This document shows, in pieces, positions 8,991 to 18,408 of a stretch of 64,000 bases of DNA. The stretch lies in the NCBI GenBank assembly GCA_015482705.2, contig JADMLA020000021.1, forward strand, positions 68,793 through 132,792, given 5' to 3'. This DNA comes from Prosthecochloris sp. Lineage in GTDB: Bacteria; Bacteroidota; Chlorobiia; Chlorobiales; Chlorobiaceae. A program made the translations under genes and the position numbers. The notes under the pieces are model-generated. The model was not told the origin of the DNA. It did no database searches and saw nothing but the letters and a program-made list of their open reading frames with translations. The first letter of the stretch is position 1. The number at the start of each line of letters is the position of its first letter.

Positions 8991-10254
8991 CTGCAATATC
9001 GATGTCCGCCACCTGACACGGGTTGAAGGGCACGGTAATATCCACATTACGATACAAGAAGGAAAACTGGTCGACGCTACCTGGGCGGTTGTCGAAACCC
9101 CGCGTTTTTTTGAAATGATGGTCAAAGGTATGAGCTCAGAACGAGTTCCGTTCCTTACCTCCAGAATCTGTGGAATCTGTTCGATCAGTCACTCTCTTGC
9201 GAGTATACGATCTCTGGAACGAGCGATGGCAATTACCGTCCCTCCTTCAGCGGAAAAAATACGCCTGCTCGCAATGCACGGTGAAACCCTGCAAAGCCAT
9301 GCGCTGCACCTATTCTTTCTCGCTATCCCAGACTTTGTCAATACCCCGAACGTGTTACCCCTCATCAAATCGCATCCTGATATCGTCCAGTCTGGATTGC
9401 GGCTCAAAGAAGCGGGCAATGCAATCAGTGCCTTGACAACAGGTAGATTCACACACCCTGTCAGTCTTGTTCTCGGTGGGGTCAGCAAAGCACCGGAAAA
9501 AGGAGAACTCGCTGAACTCCGGCAGCGGCTCGAAAGAGTTTTACCGGATCTCGATGCCGCTCGCGACTTTTGCGCCACACTCTCCATCCCCGACTTCGAG
9601 AGGGAAACCGAGTTTGTCTCCCTCCACAACGGCAGCACGTACCCGTTCATTGGAGGAGACCTTTGTTCCACAGATGGAGTCAGAAAAGATGAGAACGACT
9701 ACCTTGCCATGACCAACGAATACAAGGAAGAGTTCACAACAAGCAAATTCGCGAAACTGAGTCGCCAATCTTTTGCTGCCGGAGCACTTGCACGGTTCAA
9801 CAACAACCATGTATTCCTACATCCGAAAGCCAAAGAAACAGCATCCGCCTTCGGCCTTGTACCGGTCAATCACAACCCTTTCATGAACAACATCGCCCAA
9901 CTGGTCGAATGTTACCATATCGTGCACGATGCCATCGCGTTGATCGATGCGTTGATCGATGACCCACTCGAGGAACTGAAAGCAGCATGGACACCGAAAG
10001 CCGGAAAAGCGACCGGTGCCGTGGAGGCGCCACGGGGAATTCTCTACCATAATATGGAAGTCGATGACGGAGGCAGGGTTCTTAAAGGCGATTGCATCAT
10101 CCCGACCACCCAGAATAACGCCAACATACATCTGGACCTCAGTGCCCTCGCCCGTCAGGCTTTGCAAGAAGAAAAAACCGACAAAGAAATACAGCAGCTT
10201 TGTGAAATGCTCGTGAGGAGTTACGATCCCTGTATCTCATGCTCGGTACATTAA
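8977..10254 (+). CDS. hydA: Group 3b [NiFe] hydrogenase, large (alpha) subunit
   Basis: A 425-residue catalytic subunit. It starts with the family sequence DVRHLTRVEGHG and has both Ni-Fe ligand pairs: RICGIC (Cys65, Cys68) and the C-terminal DPCISC (Cys419, Cys422). The protein ends at His425, exactly where the maturation endopeptidase would normally cut, so no removable C-terminal tail is encoded. The ATG at 8977 is chosen over longer in-frame starts because RVEGHG is close to the N-terminus in the family and GAGG lies just upstream. The four-subunit complex oxidises H2 with NAD(P)+ or runs in reverse in the cytoplasm. No maturation gene follows. Confidence 0.92.
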   Translation: MTKVDCNIDVRHLTRVEGHGNIHITIQEGKLVDATWAVVETPRFFEMMVKGMSSERVPFLTSRICGICSISHSLASIRSLERAMAITVPPSAEKIRLLAMHGETLQSHALHLFFLAIPDFVNTPNVLPLIKSHPDIVQSGLRLKEAGNAISALTTGRFTHPVSLVLGGVSKAPEKGELAELRQRLERVLPDLDAARDFCATLSIPDFERETEFVSLHNGSTYPFIGGDLCSTDGVRKDENDYLAMTNEYKEEFTTSKFAKLSRQSFAAGALARFNNNHVFLHPKAKETASAFGLVPVNHNPFMNNIAQLVECYHIVHDAIALIDALIDDPLEELKAAWTPKAGKATGAVEAPRGILYHNMEVDDGGRVLKGDCIIPTTQNNANIHLDLSALARQALQEEKTDKEIQQLCEMLVRSYDPCISCSVH

Positions 10255-10374
10255 GTAGTGATGAGAGACAGGAAACAAGTGACACGTTGTTATGAGAAGA
10301 GTAGCGCACCTTGTGCGCGAAACGCTCTTGACGAATATGGAGGCTTTCAGCTCTTTTGCATTTTGCCTTCTGCC

Positions 10375-11244
10375 TCACCCCGCCCTCTTCCTTCTTCCGC
10401 CAATAACGAAGAGGATAATGAGCAGAACCAGTCCGGCGAGAATAAAGGGCCAAAGAGAAACAACCCAGAGCACAAAAAGCATAAAGTTATTCCAGCCGTT
10501 TTTCAGGGCAACGGTGAACTGGGAAGAAAACCCGACCGCTTCCGGCTTGAGTTGGTAAAAAGTAACGGTAAGAGTGCTGAACGATATTCTGTTTTCAAGA
10601 TATTTGAGCCGTCCTTCGAGTGACTCGATTTCAGTTCGGATCCGGCCGAGGTAACGCTCCACTTCGAGAATATCCTTCACTGTTTTCGCTCTGGCAAGGA
10701 TATCACGGTAGCGTTTCTCGGTTTCTTTCTTAATCCGAATCCGCAAAGAAACATCCAGGAACTCCTCGGTTACATCTCTTGCCGAAATCGTCCTGCTGTC
10801 AAAACGCTCGACGTTGTGATCCAACTCCCCTACCAGGCCATCGAAGCCATTGGCCGGCACACGAATCACGAGGCGCTGTTCGATCCTGTCATCGAACTTG
10901 TACTGGTCGTCATTGACCACATACGCTTTGTAACGCTGAATAAGGCTGTCAAGAAATATCCTGGATTGTTTCAGGTCGGGGGTTTGAAAAGTAACTCCAC
11001 CCTCACGGATAATTTTCGGATCTACCACATCGAGGTTGTCGATCGCCTCCCCACGCTGCTCGACATCAACCACAGGAGCCTGTAGCGCCCTTTTCGACAT
11101 CGGCATTTCGTCGGCAACCCCGTAATACTCCGTCAGAGCCCCTCCTCGCCCTTCACCCGTTGAAGCATCATTTCCATCCCCGGTACAAGCCGAAATAAAA
11201 AAAACGAGGCTCAAGGGAAACAGCAACCTGAACATGCGTTTCAT
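10375..11244 (-). CDS. DUF4349-domain lipoprotein
   Basis: A 289-residue envelope protein. The N-terminus is a lipoprotein signal (LVFFISAC, lipid on Cys20). A linker of about 70 residues leads to a DUF4349 domain with a long charged helical coiled-coil stretch (KKETEKRYRDILARAKTV to LEGRLKYLENRIS), a beta segment STLTVTFYQL, and a strong C-terminal transmembrane helix (about residues 248-280) ending RRKRAG. Family function is unknown. It is convergent with the hydrogenase operon, with about 120 bases between the stops. Confidence 0.82.
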   Translation of the reverse strand: MKRMFRLLFPLSLVFFISACTGDGNDASTGEGRGGALTEYYGVADEMPMSKRALQAPVVDVEQRGEAIDNLDVVDPKIIREGGVTFQTPDLKQSRIFLDSLIQRYKAYVVNDDQYKFDDRIEQRLVIRVPANGFDGLVGELDHNVERFDSRTISARDVTEEFLDVSLRIRIKKETEKRYRDILARAKTVKDILEVERYLGRIRTEIESLEGRLKYLENRISFSTLTVTFYQLKPEAVGFSSQFTVALKNGWNNFMLFVLWVVSLWPFILAGLVLLIILFVIGGRRKRAG

Positions 11245-11282
11245 AATTAATGACAGTTATACCCTGAAATAGCTTTTCCCAT

Positions 11283-11711
11283 TCACACGATCTCGACAAG
11301 TTCTATCGAAAAGGTAAGCGCCTGACCGGCGAGCGGATGATTGGCGTCGATGGTTATGGCTGCATCGTTAACATCGGTAACCAGCACAACAGCGGTCTGA
11401 CCGTTAGCCATGCTCACTTGAAGTTGCTGACCGATAGCCACCTCGAGGTCAGGAGGAAGCTGCTCACGTTTCACCTCGGTTACTAGTTCATCACTTCTCG
11501 AACCATACGCATTGTCGGGATCGATAGTCGTTTCCGTCGACTCTCCTGGCTGCAATCCTACCACGGCCTGCTCGAAACCGGGAATCACTGCACCCGCCCC
11601 CACCGTAAACTCGAGCGGTTCACGCTCGGCAGAGGTGTCGAATACACTGCCATCATCCAGCTTTCCGGTATAATGTACTTTTACGGTATCGCCTTGTTTG
11701 GCCTCTGGCAT
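11283..11711 (-). CDS. FKBP-type peptidyl-prolyl cis-trans isomerase, SlyD-like
   Basis: A 142-residue isomerase with the FKBP core (VKVHYTGKLDDGSVFDTS; GAGAVIPGFEQAVVGLQPGE) interrupted, after DPDNAYG, by an insert-in-flap domain of about 60 residues before the core resumes with ANHPLAGQALTFSIEL. This is the SlyD arrangement: an isomerase joined to a chaperone domain. The histidine-rich metal-binding tail of E. coli SlyD is absent. An AGGAGG sequence lies 7-8 bases before the ATG. There is no operon partner downstream; the region upstream is a 650-base gap. Confidence 0.92.
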   Translation of the reverse strand: MPEAKQGDTVKVHYTGKLDDGSVFDTSAEREPLEFTVGAGAVIPGFEQAVVGLQPGESTETTIDPDNAYGSRSDELVTEVKREQLPPDLEVAIGQQLQVSMANGQTAVVLVTDVNDAAITIDANHPLAGQALTFSIELVEIV

Positions 11712-12293
11712 GAAATCCTCCTTTATATTCTTGTCATTGTAAAACCCTTACCCATTATCAGCGCCCCAATTCATTTTTCATGCGCGTTTCGAGCGAAAAC
11801 GAAAACCGCTGCCCAAAAAGCTGCCACGATGTAAAATGGAAAAGAGACATCCTTCTGAATCAACCATTACCAGAGTATCTGCCCATGTAACCAGAGTTCT
11901 GGAAATAACAATCGATCCTGAGGGTCAAGCTATATAAAAATATTGTAATATCACAGTCGTCAACAGGCGGAAAACGCCTCGTATTTACTTGTTTTGCATA
12001 GGCATAAATTTTCGTAGATTCGGGGCTGCTGTTCTTAGTCGGCAACACTGTATTTTCCGAGTGTCACATGTTTTTTAAGCTAAATTAAGACATTATTCCA
12101 GCTCGATGCAGCTTTCCTCAACATTGGCTACAATCCCTTTTACGCCGGAAAAACCATTATGCATCGACGAAGCACAAGCCTACAAGGTTCAGCGACACTG
12201 AAATCACCGAAATCGATGATCGACCATAGTATAGCGGGATACAGTTCTTTCGCGTCATATTTTTAAGCCAGGAAAATACATTTTTGCAAACGA
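11712..12293. other. Long intergenic region without a recognised gene
   Basis: About 580 bases between the FKBP gene and the sucD terminator. I find no convincing coding frame: a 62-codon frame at 11860-12048 (minus) has atypical composition and no ribosome-binding site. A small hairpin AGGCG-GAAAA-CGCCT lies near 11965-11980 and is followed by a T-rich stretch. The FKBP promoter must be in the left part. An unrecognised small RNA cannot be excluded. Confidence 0.5.
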
Positions 12294-12333
12294 AAAAGGC
12301 CGTTTCATAAGATTAATCAAGAAACGGCCTTTT
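12294..12333 (-). terminator. Rho-independent terminator after sucD
   Basis: A 13-base perfect inverted repeat (AAAAGGCCGTTTC / GAAACGGCCTTTT) with a 14-base loop. Read on the minus strand it follows the sucD stop by about 30 bases and its second arm runs into a T-rich tract. The plus-strand side is also T-rich, so it could act in both directions. Confidence 0.85.
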
Positions 12334-12364
12334 AGTTTTTCGCTTTTCAAAAAACGATAGAAGT

Positions 12365-13267
12365 TCACGAGCCACCAAGAGCCGCAAGCATTGCCTCACC
12401 AATATCCCCAGGGTTTTCAACGACCTTTATACCTGCTTTTTCCATGGCTTTGATTTTATCTTCGGCAGTCCCCTTACCACCAGAGACAATAGCGCCTGCA
12501 TGTCCCATCCGTCTTCCGGGAGGAGCAGTTCTGCCAGCAATAAAACCAACAACCGGTTTTTTGAAATGCTTTTTGATATACTCGGCAGCCTCTTCTTCAG
12601 CGCTTCCGCCAATCTCGCCGATCATCACAAGCCCTTCAGTCTCGTCATCCTTTGCAAAAAGCTTGATTGCATCGATAAAGCGCGTACCGATAATAGGGTC
12701 ACCACCAATGCCGATACATGTCGACTGTCCAAGCCCGACACGAGTCAACTGGTGTACAGCTTCATAGGTAAGGGTTCCGCTCCGCGATACCACGCCGATG
12801 GATCCTTTTTTATGGATGAAACCCGGCATGATGCCTATTTTCGCTTCATCCGGCGTGATCACACCGGGACAATTCGGACCGACAAGTACAGCCCCTTTTT
12901 CCTGTACATAATTGTATGCCTTCATCATGTCATTGACAGGAATACCCTCGGTGATGCAGATTATCACTTTCAGACCGGCGTCGGCTGCCTCCATAATCGC
13001 ATCAGCTGCAAAAGGTGCAGGCACGAAAATCACCGAAGCATTCGAATCTGTCGCCTCAACGGCATCTTTCACCGTATTATAGACCGGAACCCCACGGGGA
13101 AAAGTATCACGATCGTTTCCCGTATACAGTAGCCCTCCTTTCCCCGGAGTGACACCGGCAACGACATTTGTTCCATACTCGAGAATCTGTGATGTATGGA
13201 AGGTTCCTTCACCACCCGTAATACCCTGAACGAGAAGCCGGGTATTTTTATTGACCAAAACACTCAT
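12365..13267 (-). CDS. sucD: Succinyl-CoA ligase (ADP-forming), alpha subunit
   Basis: A 300-residue subunit that binds CoA at its N-terminus (GITGGEGTFHTSQILEYGT region) and carries the phosphohistidine His256 in RRMGHAGAIVSGGKG, followed by the typical C-terminal end. With the beta subunit, not present here, it interconverts succinate and succinyl-CoA; in green sulfur bacteria this step runs in the reductive TCA cycle. It is a single-gene unit here, separated from gatA by about 180 bases and ended by a strong terminator. No clear Shine-Dalgarno sequence precedes the ATG. Confidence 0.95.
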   Translation of the reverse strand: MSVLVNKNTRLLVQGITGGEGTFHTSQILEYGTNVVAGVTPGKGGLLYTGNDRDTFPRGVPVYNTVKDAVEATDSNASVIFVPAPFAADAIMEAADAGLKVIICITEGIPVNDMMKAYNYVQEKGAVLVGPNCPGVITPDEAKIGIMPGFIHKKGSIGVVSRSGTLTYEAVHQLTRVGLGQSTCIGIGGDPIIGTRFIDAIKLFAKDDETEGLVMIGEIGGSAEEEAAEYIKKHFKKPVVGFIAGRTAPPGRRMGHAGAIVSGGKGTAEDKIKAMEKAGIKVVENPGDIGEAMLAALGGS

Positions 13268-13449
13268 AGTTTGTTTTTTCTACGTTGATATGGAAAATAC
13301 TGAGGAGCTGTTCCATGTTCCTCCTTTCGAGATTCGGCGTAACATCGTAAAAGGGATACGCTCCTGATAAAAAAAGCGCTTACATGCCGTCAAACAAGGC
13401 CTTTGCAATGAAGATTACACCATCGGCAAATCCACAAAAGGGACATCCG

Positions 13450-14883
13450 TCACCGCTTCTGTGCGTTCTGAATCTCACGCGCAACCCCGAGAAGCTTGCC
13501 TTCTGTGAAAAAATCACCGATCAGCTGAAGACCGACGGGCAGTCCTGAACCATCAAAGCCGGCAGGAACACTGAGTGCCGGCATTCCAGCTATACTTGCG
13601 GGCACCGTGAAAACATCGGCCAGATACATTTCCAACGGATCGTCCATCTTATCCCCCAATCCAAACGGTGGAAAAGGTGATGTAGGACCCGCTATGACAT
13701 CTACCTCGCTCAACGCTTCTTTGTACCTATCGAGAAAGACCCTTCTGACTTGTTGAGCTTTTTTATAATAGGTATCGTAATAGCCGGCGGAAAGCACGTA
13801 TGTACCGAGCATGATCCTTCGCTTCACTTCGCTGCCGAAACCTTCCGTCCTCGAGTTTACATACATTCCTGCAAGATCTTCCGCATCCTTTGAACGGTAG
13901 CCATACCTTGCACCGTCAAAACGTGCAAGATTGGATGAAGCCTCCGCAGTTGTCAGTATATAGTAAGCGGCAATCGCATAGTCACTTTCGGGCAATGTGA
14001 TTTGTACAAGTTCGGCCCCTGCCTCGCGAAGTTCTTCAAGGCGTGCATTGACAACCGAAGCAACCCCGTTATCAAGGGAGTTTGGAAAAAATTCTTCGGG
14101 AACACCGATTTTCAATCCTTTGACCGATACACCATCCATCTCTTCGGCATAATCGGAGACGGGATGATGAGATGACGTTGTATCCGCCTCGTCTTTTCCG
14201 GCAATGACGCCCAAAACCAGTGCGGCATCATCACAATTTTTTGACAGTACTCCTATCTGATCAAACGAGGAACCGAACGCAACCAGCCCGTAGCGGGAAA
14301 TTCGGCCATAGGTAGGTTTCAAACCAACAACATTGCAGAAACCAGCCGGCTGCCTGACTGATCCGCCTGTATCGGAACCAAGAGCGACCATTGCAAGGTC
14401 CCCGGCAACAGCTGCAGCGGAACCTCCTGAACTTCCACCCGGAACACGGGTCTGATCATAAGGATTCGGGACCGGTCCGAACGAGGAGTTCTCATTGGAG
14501 CTGCCCATTGCGAACTCATCCATATTGGCTTTTCCCAGAAAAATCGCATCTTCGGCAAGCAGTCTTTCAACAACGGTTGCATCGTATACCGCACTGTACT
14601 GTGAAAGAATACCTGAAGCACAGGTAAGAGGAGCACCTTTGACGGAAAGATTATCCTTGATAGCCATCGGGAGCCCAAAAAGTTTTCCCGGCTCGTGACC
14701 TTCTTCCAGCTTTTTATCGAGCGCTCTTGCACGCTCGATGGCTGTCTCGTCAAATACCGTTATATAGACGTTGTTGTCACGGTTCTTGTGAATTCGTTCG
14801 ATATACCCGCGCACCACTGTTTCACAGTTGATTTCGCGATCGATAAGTTTTTTGCGCAGACTTCGATATGAGAAAAAATGCAC
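13450..14883 (-). CDS. gatA: Asp-tRNA(Asn)/Glu-tRNA(Gln) amidotransferase subunit A
   Basis: A 477-residue amidase-signature enzyme. The catalytic Ser-cisSer-Lys triad is visible: Lys76 (PMAIKDNLS), Ser151 (GGSSGGSAAA) and Ser175 (GSDTGGSVRQPA). As part of GatCAB it releases ammonia from glutamine to amidate Glu-tRNA(Gln) or Asp-tRNA(Asn). gatB and gatC are not in this window. The annotated start is a GTG with only a weak upstream AAGAG; no better start was found. It is transcribed away from uppS. Confidence 0.95.
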   Translation of the reverse strand: MHFFSYRSLRKKLIDREINCETVVRGYIERIHKNRDNNVYITVFDETAIERARALDKKLEEGHEPGKLFGLPMAIKDNLSVKGAPLTCASGILSQYSAVYDATVVERLLAEDAIFLGKANMDEFAMGSSNENSSFGPVPNPYDQTRVPGGSSGGSAAAVAGDLAMVALGSDTGGSVRQPAGFCNVVGLKPTYGRISRYGLVAFGSSFDQIGVLSKNCDDAALVLGVIAGKDEADTTSSHHPVSDYAEEMDGVSVKGLKIGVPEEFFPNSLDNGVASVVNARLEELREAGAELVQITLPESDYAIAAYYILTTAEASSNLARFDGARYGYRSKDAEDLAGMYVNSRTEGFGSEVKRRIMLGTYVLSAGYYDTYYKKAQQVRRVFLDRYKEALSEVDVIAGPTSPFPPFGLGDKMDDPLEMYLADVFTVPASIAGMPALSVPAGFDGSGLPVGLQLIGDFFTEGKLLGVAREIQNAQKR

Positions 14884-15032
14884 CGCTCTTGTTCAATGAA
14901 ATTGTTGTAATCCGATATCCCACCGTGTCGACGCCATAGTCAATCCATAGCGCCAGCTCAATGTTTGGCTTGTATAATAACAAATAACTGCATATAATTC
15001 AATTTACTATATTCTGATTTCCGTTGAGCGTA

Positions 15033-15064
15033 CTGCTCTGTTTTTCGGTTGAAAAACAGAGCAG
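15033..15064. promoter_or_regulatory. Perfect 14-bp inverted repeat between gatA and uppS
   Basis: Two perfect 14-base arms (CTGCTCTGTTTTTC and its complement) separated by GGTT. It ends 21 bases before the uppS ATG and about 150 bases from the gatA start, with no T-tract after it on the uppS side. It could be a leader hairpin affecting uppS-bamA expression or a protein-binding site; the sequence alone does not decide. Confidence 0.6.
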
Positions 15065-15085
15065 CGATGAAATGACGATTGATCA

Positions 15086-15934
15086 ATGCCTCGAATGTCA
15101 ACTATGGATTTTTCGGCAGCATTTACATCTCGCTGGTTCAAGTCTGCAACCGACCCCCAGGACGAACAAATCAGGCGTGATCTGAAAACAACCTGTGAAT
15201 TCCCCGAACATGTCGCCATCATTATGGATGGAAACGGCAGGTGGGCCCGGCAAAAAGGGAAAACCCGTATAGAAGGACATGCCGCCGGTGTCGACGCTGT
15301 ACGCGATGTCGTTGAGGCAGCTGCTCAGCTTGATATACACTATCTCACGCTTTTCACTTTTTCAACCGAAAACTGGAAAAGACCTGAAAAAGAGATCTCT
15401 TCGTTAATGCAGCTTTTAATTAAAGTCCTGAAGAAAGAAGCACGAGAATTGTACCGCAACAACGTCAGACTTCATGTCATCGGCAACACACAGCAGCTTC
15501 CTGAAAAAGTCCGTGACACGCTCGAGGAAACGGTAGAACTCACGAAAGACAATACGGGACTTACTCTTTGTATAGCGTTGAGTTACAGTGGAAAATGGGA
15601 TATCTTACAGGCTTGTAAAACAATCTGTCACGAAATCGAGAACGGACGTCTTTCTTCGGACGAGATCGATGAAAGCCTTCTTGAATCGTTCCTTTCGACA
15701 AAGGGTATACCGGAACCCGAGCTGCTGATACGAACAAGCGGTGAATTCCGGATCAGCAATTTTCTTTTATGGCAAAGTGCCTATTCGGAAATATATTTCA
15801 CCAACACCTACTGGCCTGATTTCCGCCGAAGTCAGCTGTACGATGCAATAAGGGACTTTCAGAAGCGTGAACGCCGTTTCGGTCTGACAAGCGAACAACT
15901 CAAAGGCAAAAAAGCTTTACCAAGCAGGTTATAA
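15086..15934 (+). CDS. uppS: Undecaprenyl (cis-polyprenyl) diphosphate synthase
   Basis: A 282-residue cis-prenyltransferase. The conserved IIMDGNGRWA (Asp48 binds Mg-diphosphate), FSTENWKRP, and C-terminal LLIRTSGEFRISNFLLWQ and SEIYF blocks are all present. It adds isopentenyl units to farnesyl diphosphate to make the C55 lipid carrier for peptidoglycan and surface glycans. About 35 residues precede the usual family start, so one of the in-frame ATGs at 15095 or 15104 may be used instead. It lies 5 bases before bamA and probably shares its transcript. Confidence 0.93.
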   Translation: MPRMSTMDFSAAFTSRWFKSATDPQDEQIRRDLKTTCEFPEHVAIIMDGNGRWARQKGKTRIEGHAAGVDAVRDVVEAAAQLDIHYLTLFTFSTENWKRPEKEISSLMQLLIKVLKKEARELYRNNVRLHVIGNTQQLPEKVRDTLEETVELTKDNTGLTLCIALSYSGKWDILQACKTICHEIENGRLSSDEIDESLLESFLSTKGIPEPELLIRTSGEFRISNFLLWQSAYSEIYFTNTYWPDFRRSQLYDAIRDFQKRERRFGLTSEQLKGKKALPSRL

Positions 15935-15939
15935 CAACG

Positions 15940-18408
15940 ATGTACAATTCCATGAAACAACTACAGTTATCCCGGCATTCCATTGCCATAGTTTTATTAT
16001 TTCTTTTCATAACGACAGTTCATGCTCCCCCTGCTTCGGCGCAAACTAACCAACAACAAAAAGCTGCACGTTACACAGTTTCAAACCTATCGTTCAGCGG
16101 CTTGCGAACAATCAGTGAGGATCAACTCCTCAACAGTCTTCCGCTCAAAAAAGGAGATACCGTCAGCATACCGGGCACAGAAATACCCGGTACCATAGAA
16201 TATCTTTGGGCACAGAAAAAATTCAGCGATATCCAGGTCGAGCAGAATATAGCCGGAAATCTGATCGATCTCCGTTTTGTCGTCAACGAGCTTCCCTTGC
16301 TCGATGGCGTAGTATTCGAAGGTAACGACAAACTCAATGACAAAGAGCTGGAGAAGATCGCCGCTCTCTACCCGGGAAGACATATCGATGAACAGAGTCT
16401 CCTGACTGCAGCGAGTAAGATCAAAGACACCTATAAAGAAAAAGGATATTTGCGGGCTGATGTGGAATACTCGCTGAAACAGCTGGAAAGTGGTAGGGTT
16501 ACGGCACTTTTTTCGATCGATGAAAAGTCCAAGGTGATCATCGAAAAAATCCGGTTTCACGGAAACAATGCATTCAAAGATGGAAAACTCCGGGGCGTAT
16601 TCGAGGAAACCAGCCAGAATGCATGGTGGAAAACAATTTTCGGGCAACCCAAACTCGATACAGAAAAATACAACCAGGATAAAAAACTGCTTGTTGATTT
16701 TTACCGCGAAAACGGCTACCGGGACATGACAATCGTGCGGGACTCCATCTCGTATACGAAAGACCGGAAAGGACTGGACATCGATATTTTTCTCGAGGAG
16801 GGACCGGTCTATTACATCAGGGATATCACCTGGAAAGGCAACAGCAAGGATTTTGCGACAACCGATATCCTCAATACCGTATTCGACATAAAAAAAGGTG
16901 ACCGCTACAATGCGAAAAAAATTCAGGAACAGCTGAACTTTTCAAAAGACAACCGGGACGTCGCATCGCTCTACCTGGACCGTGGCTATCTTGCATTCCG
17001 CTCATCTCTGCAGGAACAGGTCGCTCCGCCCGATTCGGTTGACCTGAACATTTCACTGTTCGAAGGTGATCAGTTCAGGCTTGGAAAAATCACTATCGAG
17101 GGCAATACGAAAACCAAGGATCATGTTATCCGCCGTGAGCTGCGGACCGTCCCCGGAGACATGTTCAGCAGACAAAAAGTTGTCAGAAGCGTCAGGGAAA
17201 TCTCGATGCTGAACTACTTCGATCCTGAAAGTACGAGACCCGACATACAGCCGGACGAGGCGAGCAAGACCGTCGATATCACCTATAATGTCACCGAGAA
17301 GCAGACCGACACCTTCAATGCCTCGGTCGGTTACAGCGGTAATATCGGATTTACCGGAGCTCTTGGCGTGACGTTCAATAACTTTTCGCTGCAGGACCTT
17401 TTCAATGGAGAAGCTTGGGACCCGCTGCCGCATGGGGACGGCCAGAAGCTCTCTTTCCAGTGGCAGTTCGGCAACGAAGATTACCGCACACTCTCTCTGT
17501 CGTTCACCGAACCCTGGGCTTTCGGTACACCGACCGCCTTGGGCTTTTCGGTCTTCAAAACCCAAAGAAATTTCGACGACGACGATAATGAAGAGACCGA
17601 CAACCTGCTCAAGCAGACCGGTGCGTCGCTCAATATCGGCAGACGCCTGAACTGGCCTGACGATTACTTCTCGATAAACTGGAAACTGAAGTATCTGCAC
17701 AGTGAAGGTGAACTGCTGAGCTTTGTCGATTCTCAAAATCAGCCCGATACGGCCGACGAAGTCTCGATCACACAAACCATTGCAAGAAACAGTATCGACA
17801 ATCCAATCTATCCGCGCAGAGGAAGCAATAACTCACTATCGACGCAGCTAGCAGGCGGCCTGCTGCCGGGCACCGTGGATTTCTACAAATTTATCGCCAG
17901 CTCAAGCTGGTATGTGCCGCTCGGAGGTGACTTTGTCCTGAACCTTTCGACGCAGCACGGTTATCTCGATACGTTCAGTGAAGGCGATTACATCCCGTAT
18001 ACCGACTCGTTCTACATGGGCGGCAGCGGCCTCTCCTCGCTCACAACCGTTCCATTGCGCGGCTACGACGACCGGGCACTGGGTGAACTCAACGATGATA
18101 CCGGACTCTATACAGGCAGGGTATATTCGAAGTTCACCACTGAACTGCGCTACCCGCTGACACTTTCACCGACAGCAAGCGTGTACGCCCTCGCGTTTGT
18201 TGAAGCCGGCAACCTGTGGGGCTCGGTGGAAGATATGGATTACAGCGACCTGAAAAGATCCGCCGGACTGGGTCTGAGACTGTACTTGCCGATCATCGGC
18301 CTCGTCGGGCTCGATTATGGTTACGGATTCGATCCTGTCGCGAGTAACCCGGGAGCCGATAACCAGGGGTGGAAATTCATTTTCAGCTTTGGCCAGTTCG
18401 CCCAATAA
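15940..18408 (+). CDS. bamA: Outer-membrane protein assembly factor BamA
   Basis: An 822-residue Omp85-family protein. A signal peptide (hydrophobic stretch, then PPASAQ) is followed by five POTRA-like domains (roughly residues 45-445; for example YTVSNLSFSGLRTISEDQL at the start of the first) and a C-terminal beta-barrel (about 460-822) that includes the GSNNSLS and FYMGGSG-SL-LRGYDDR features of the family's lid loop. It inserts barrels such as the three encoded just downstream into the outer membrane. The predicted final strand ends FSFGQFAQ rather than in an aromatic residue. Its chaperone OmpH is encoded at 40.1 kb. Confidence 0.95.
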   Translation: MYNSMKQLQLSRHSIAIVLLFLFITTVHAPPASAQTNQQQKAARYTVSNLSFSGLRTISEDQLLNSLPLKKGDTVSIPGTEIPGTIEYLWAQKKFSDIQVEQNIAGNLIDLRFVVNELPLLDGVVFEGNDKLNDKELEKIAALYPGRHIDEQSLLTAASKIKDTYKEKGYLRADVEYSLKQLESGRVTALFSIDEKSKVIIEKIRFHGNNAFKDGKLRGVFEETSQNAWWKTIFGQPKLDTEKYNQDKKLLVDFYRENGYRDMTIVRDSISYTKDRKGLDIDIFLEEGPVYYIRDITWKGNSKDFATTDILNTVFDIKKGDRYNAKKIQEQLNFSKDNRDVASLYLDRGYLAFRSSLQEQVAPPDSVDLNISLFEGDQFRLGKITIEGNTKTKDHVIRRELRTVPGDMFSRQKVVRSVREISMLNYFDPESTRPDIQPDEASKTVDITYNVTEKQTDTFNASVGYSGNIGFTGALGVTFNNFSLQDLFNGEAWDPLPHGDGQKLSFQWQFGNEDYRTLSLSFTEPWAFGTPTALGFSVFKTQRNFDDDDNEETDNLLKQTGASLNIGRRLNWPDDYFSINWKLKYLHSEGELLSFVDSQNQPDTADEVSITQTIARNSIDNPIYPRRGSNNSLSTQLAGGLLPGTVDFYKFIASSSWYVPLGGDFVLNLSTQHGYLDTFSEGDYIPYTDSFYMGGSGLSSLTTVPLRGYDDRALGELNDDTGLYTGRVYSKFTTELRYPLTLSPTASVYALAFVEAGNLWGSVEDMDYSDLKRSAGLGLRLYLPIIGLVGLDYGYGFDPVASNPGADNQGWKFIFSFGQFAQ

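Noticed and set aside
10304..10318. Short hairpin GCGCAC-CTT-GTGCGC after the hydrogenase operon
   Set aside because: Only six base pairs and no T-tract; not enough for a terminator call.
11860..12048. A 62-codon minus-strand frame in the large gap
   Set aside because: No Shine-Dalgarno sequence and no plausible protein pattern.
16087..16647. A 186-codon minus-strand frame opposite bamA
   Set aside because: Antisense shadow of the POTRA region; composition rich in Phe and Cys and no family likeness.
17053..17775. A 240-codon minus-strand frame opposite bamA
   Set aside because: Antisense shadow of the barrel coding region; no independent coding signal.
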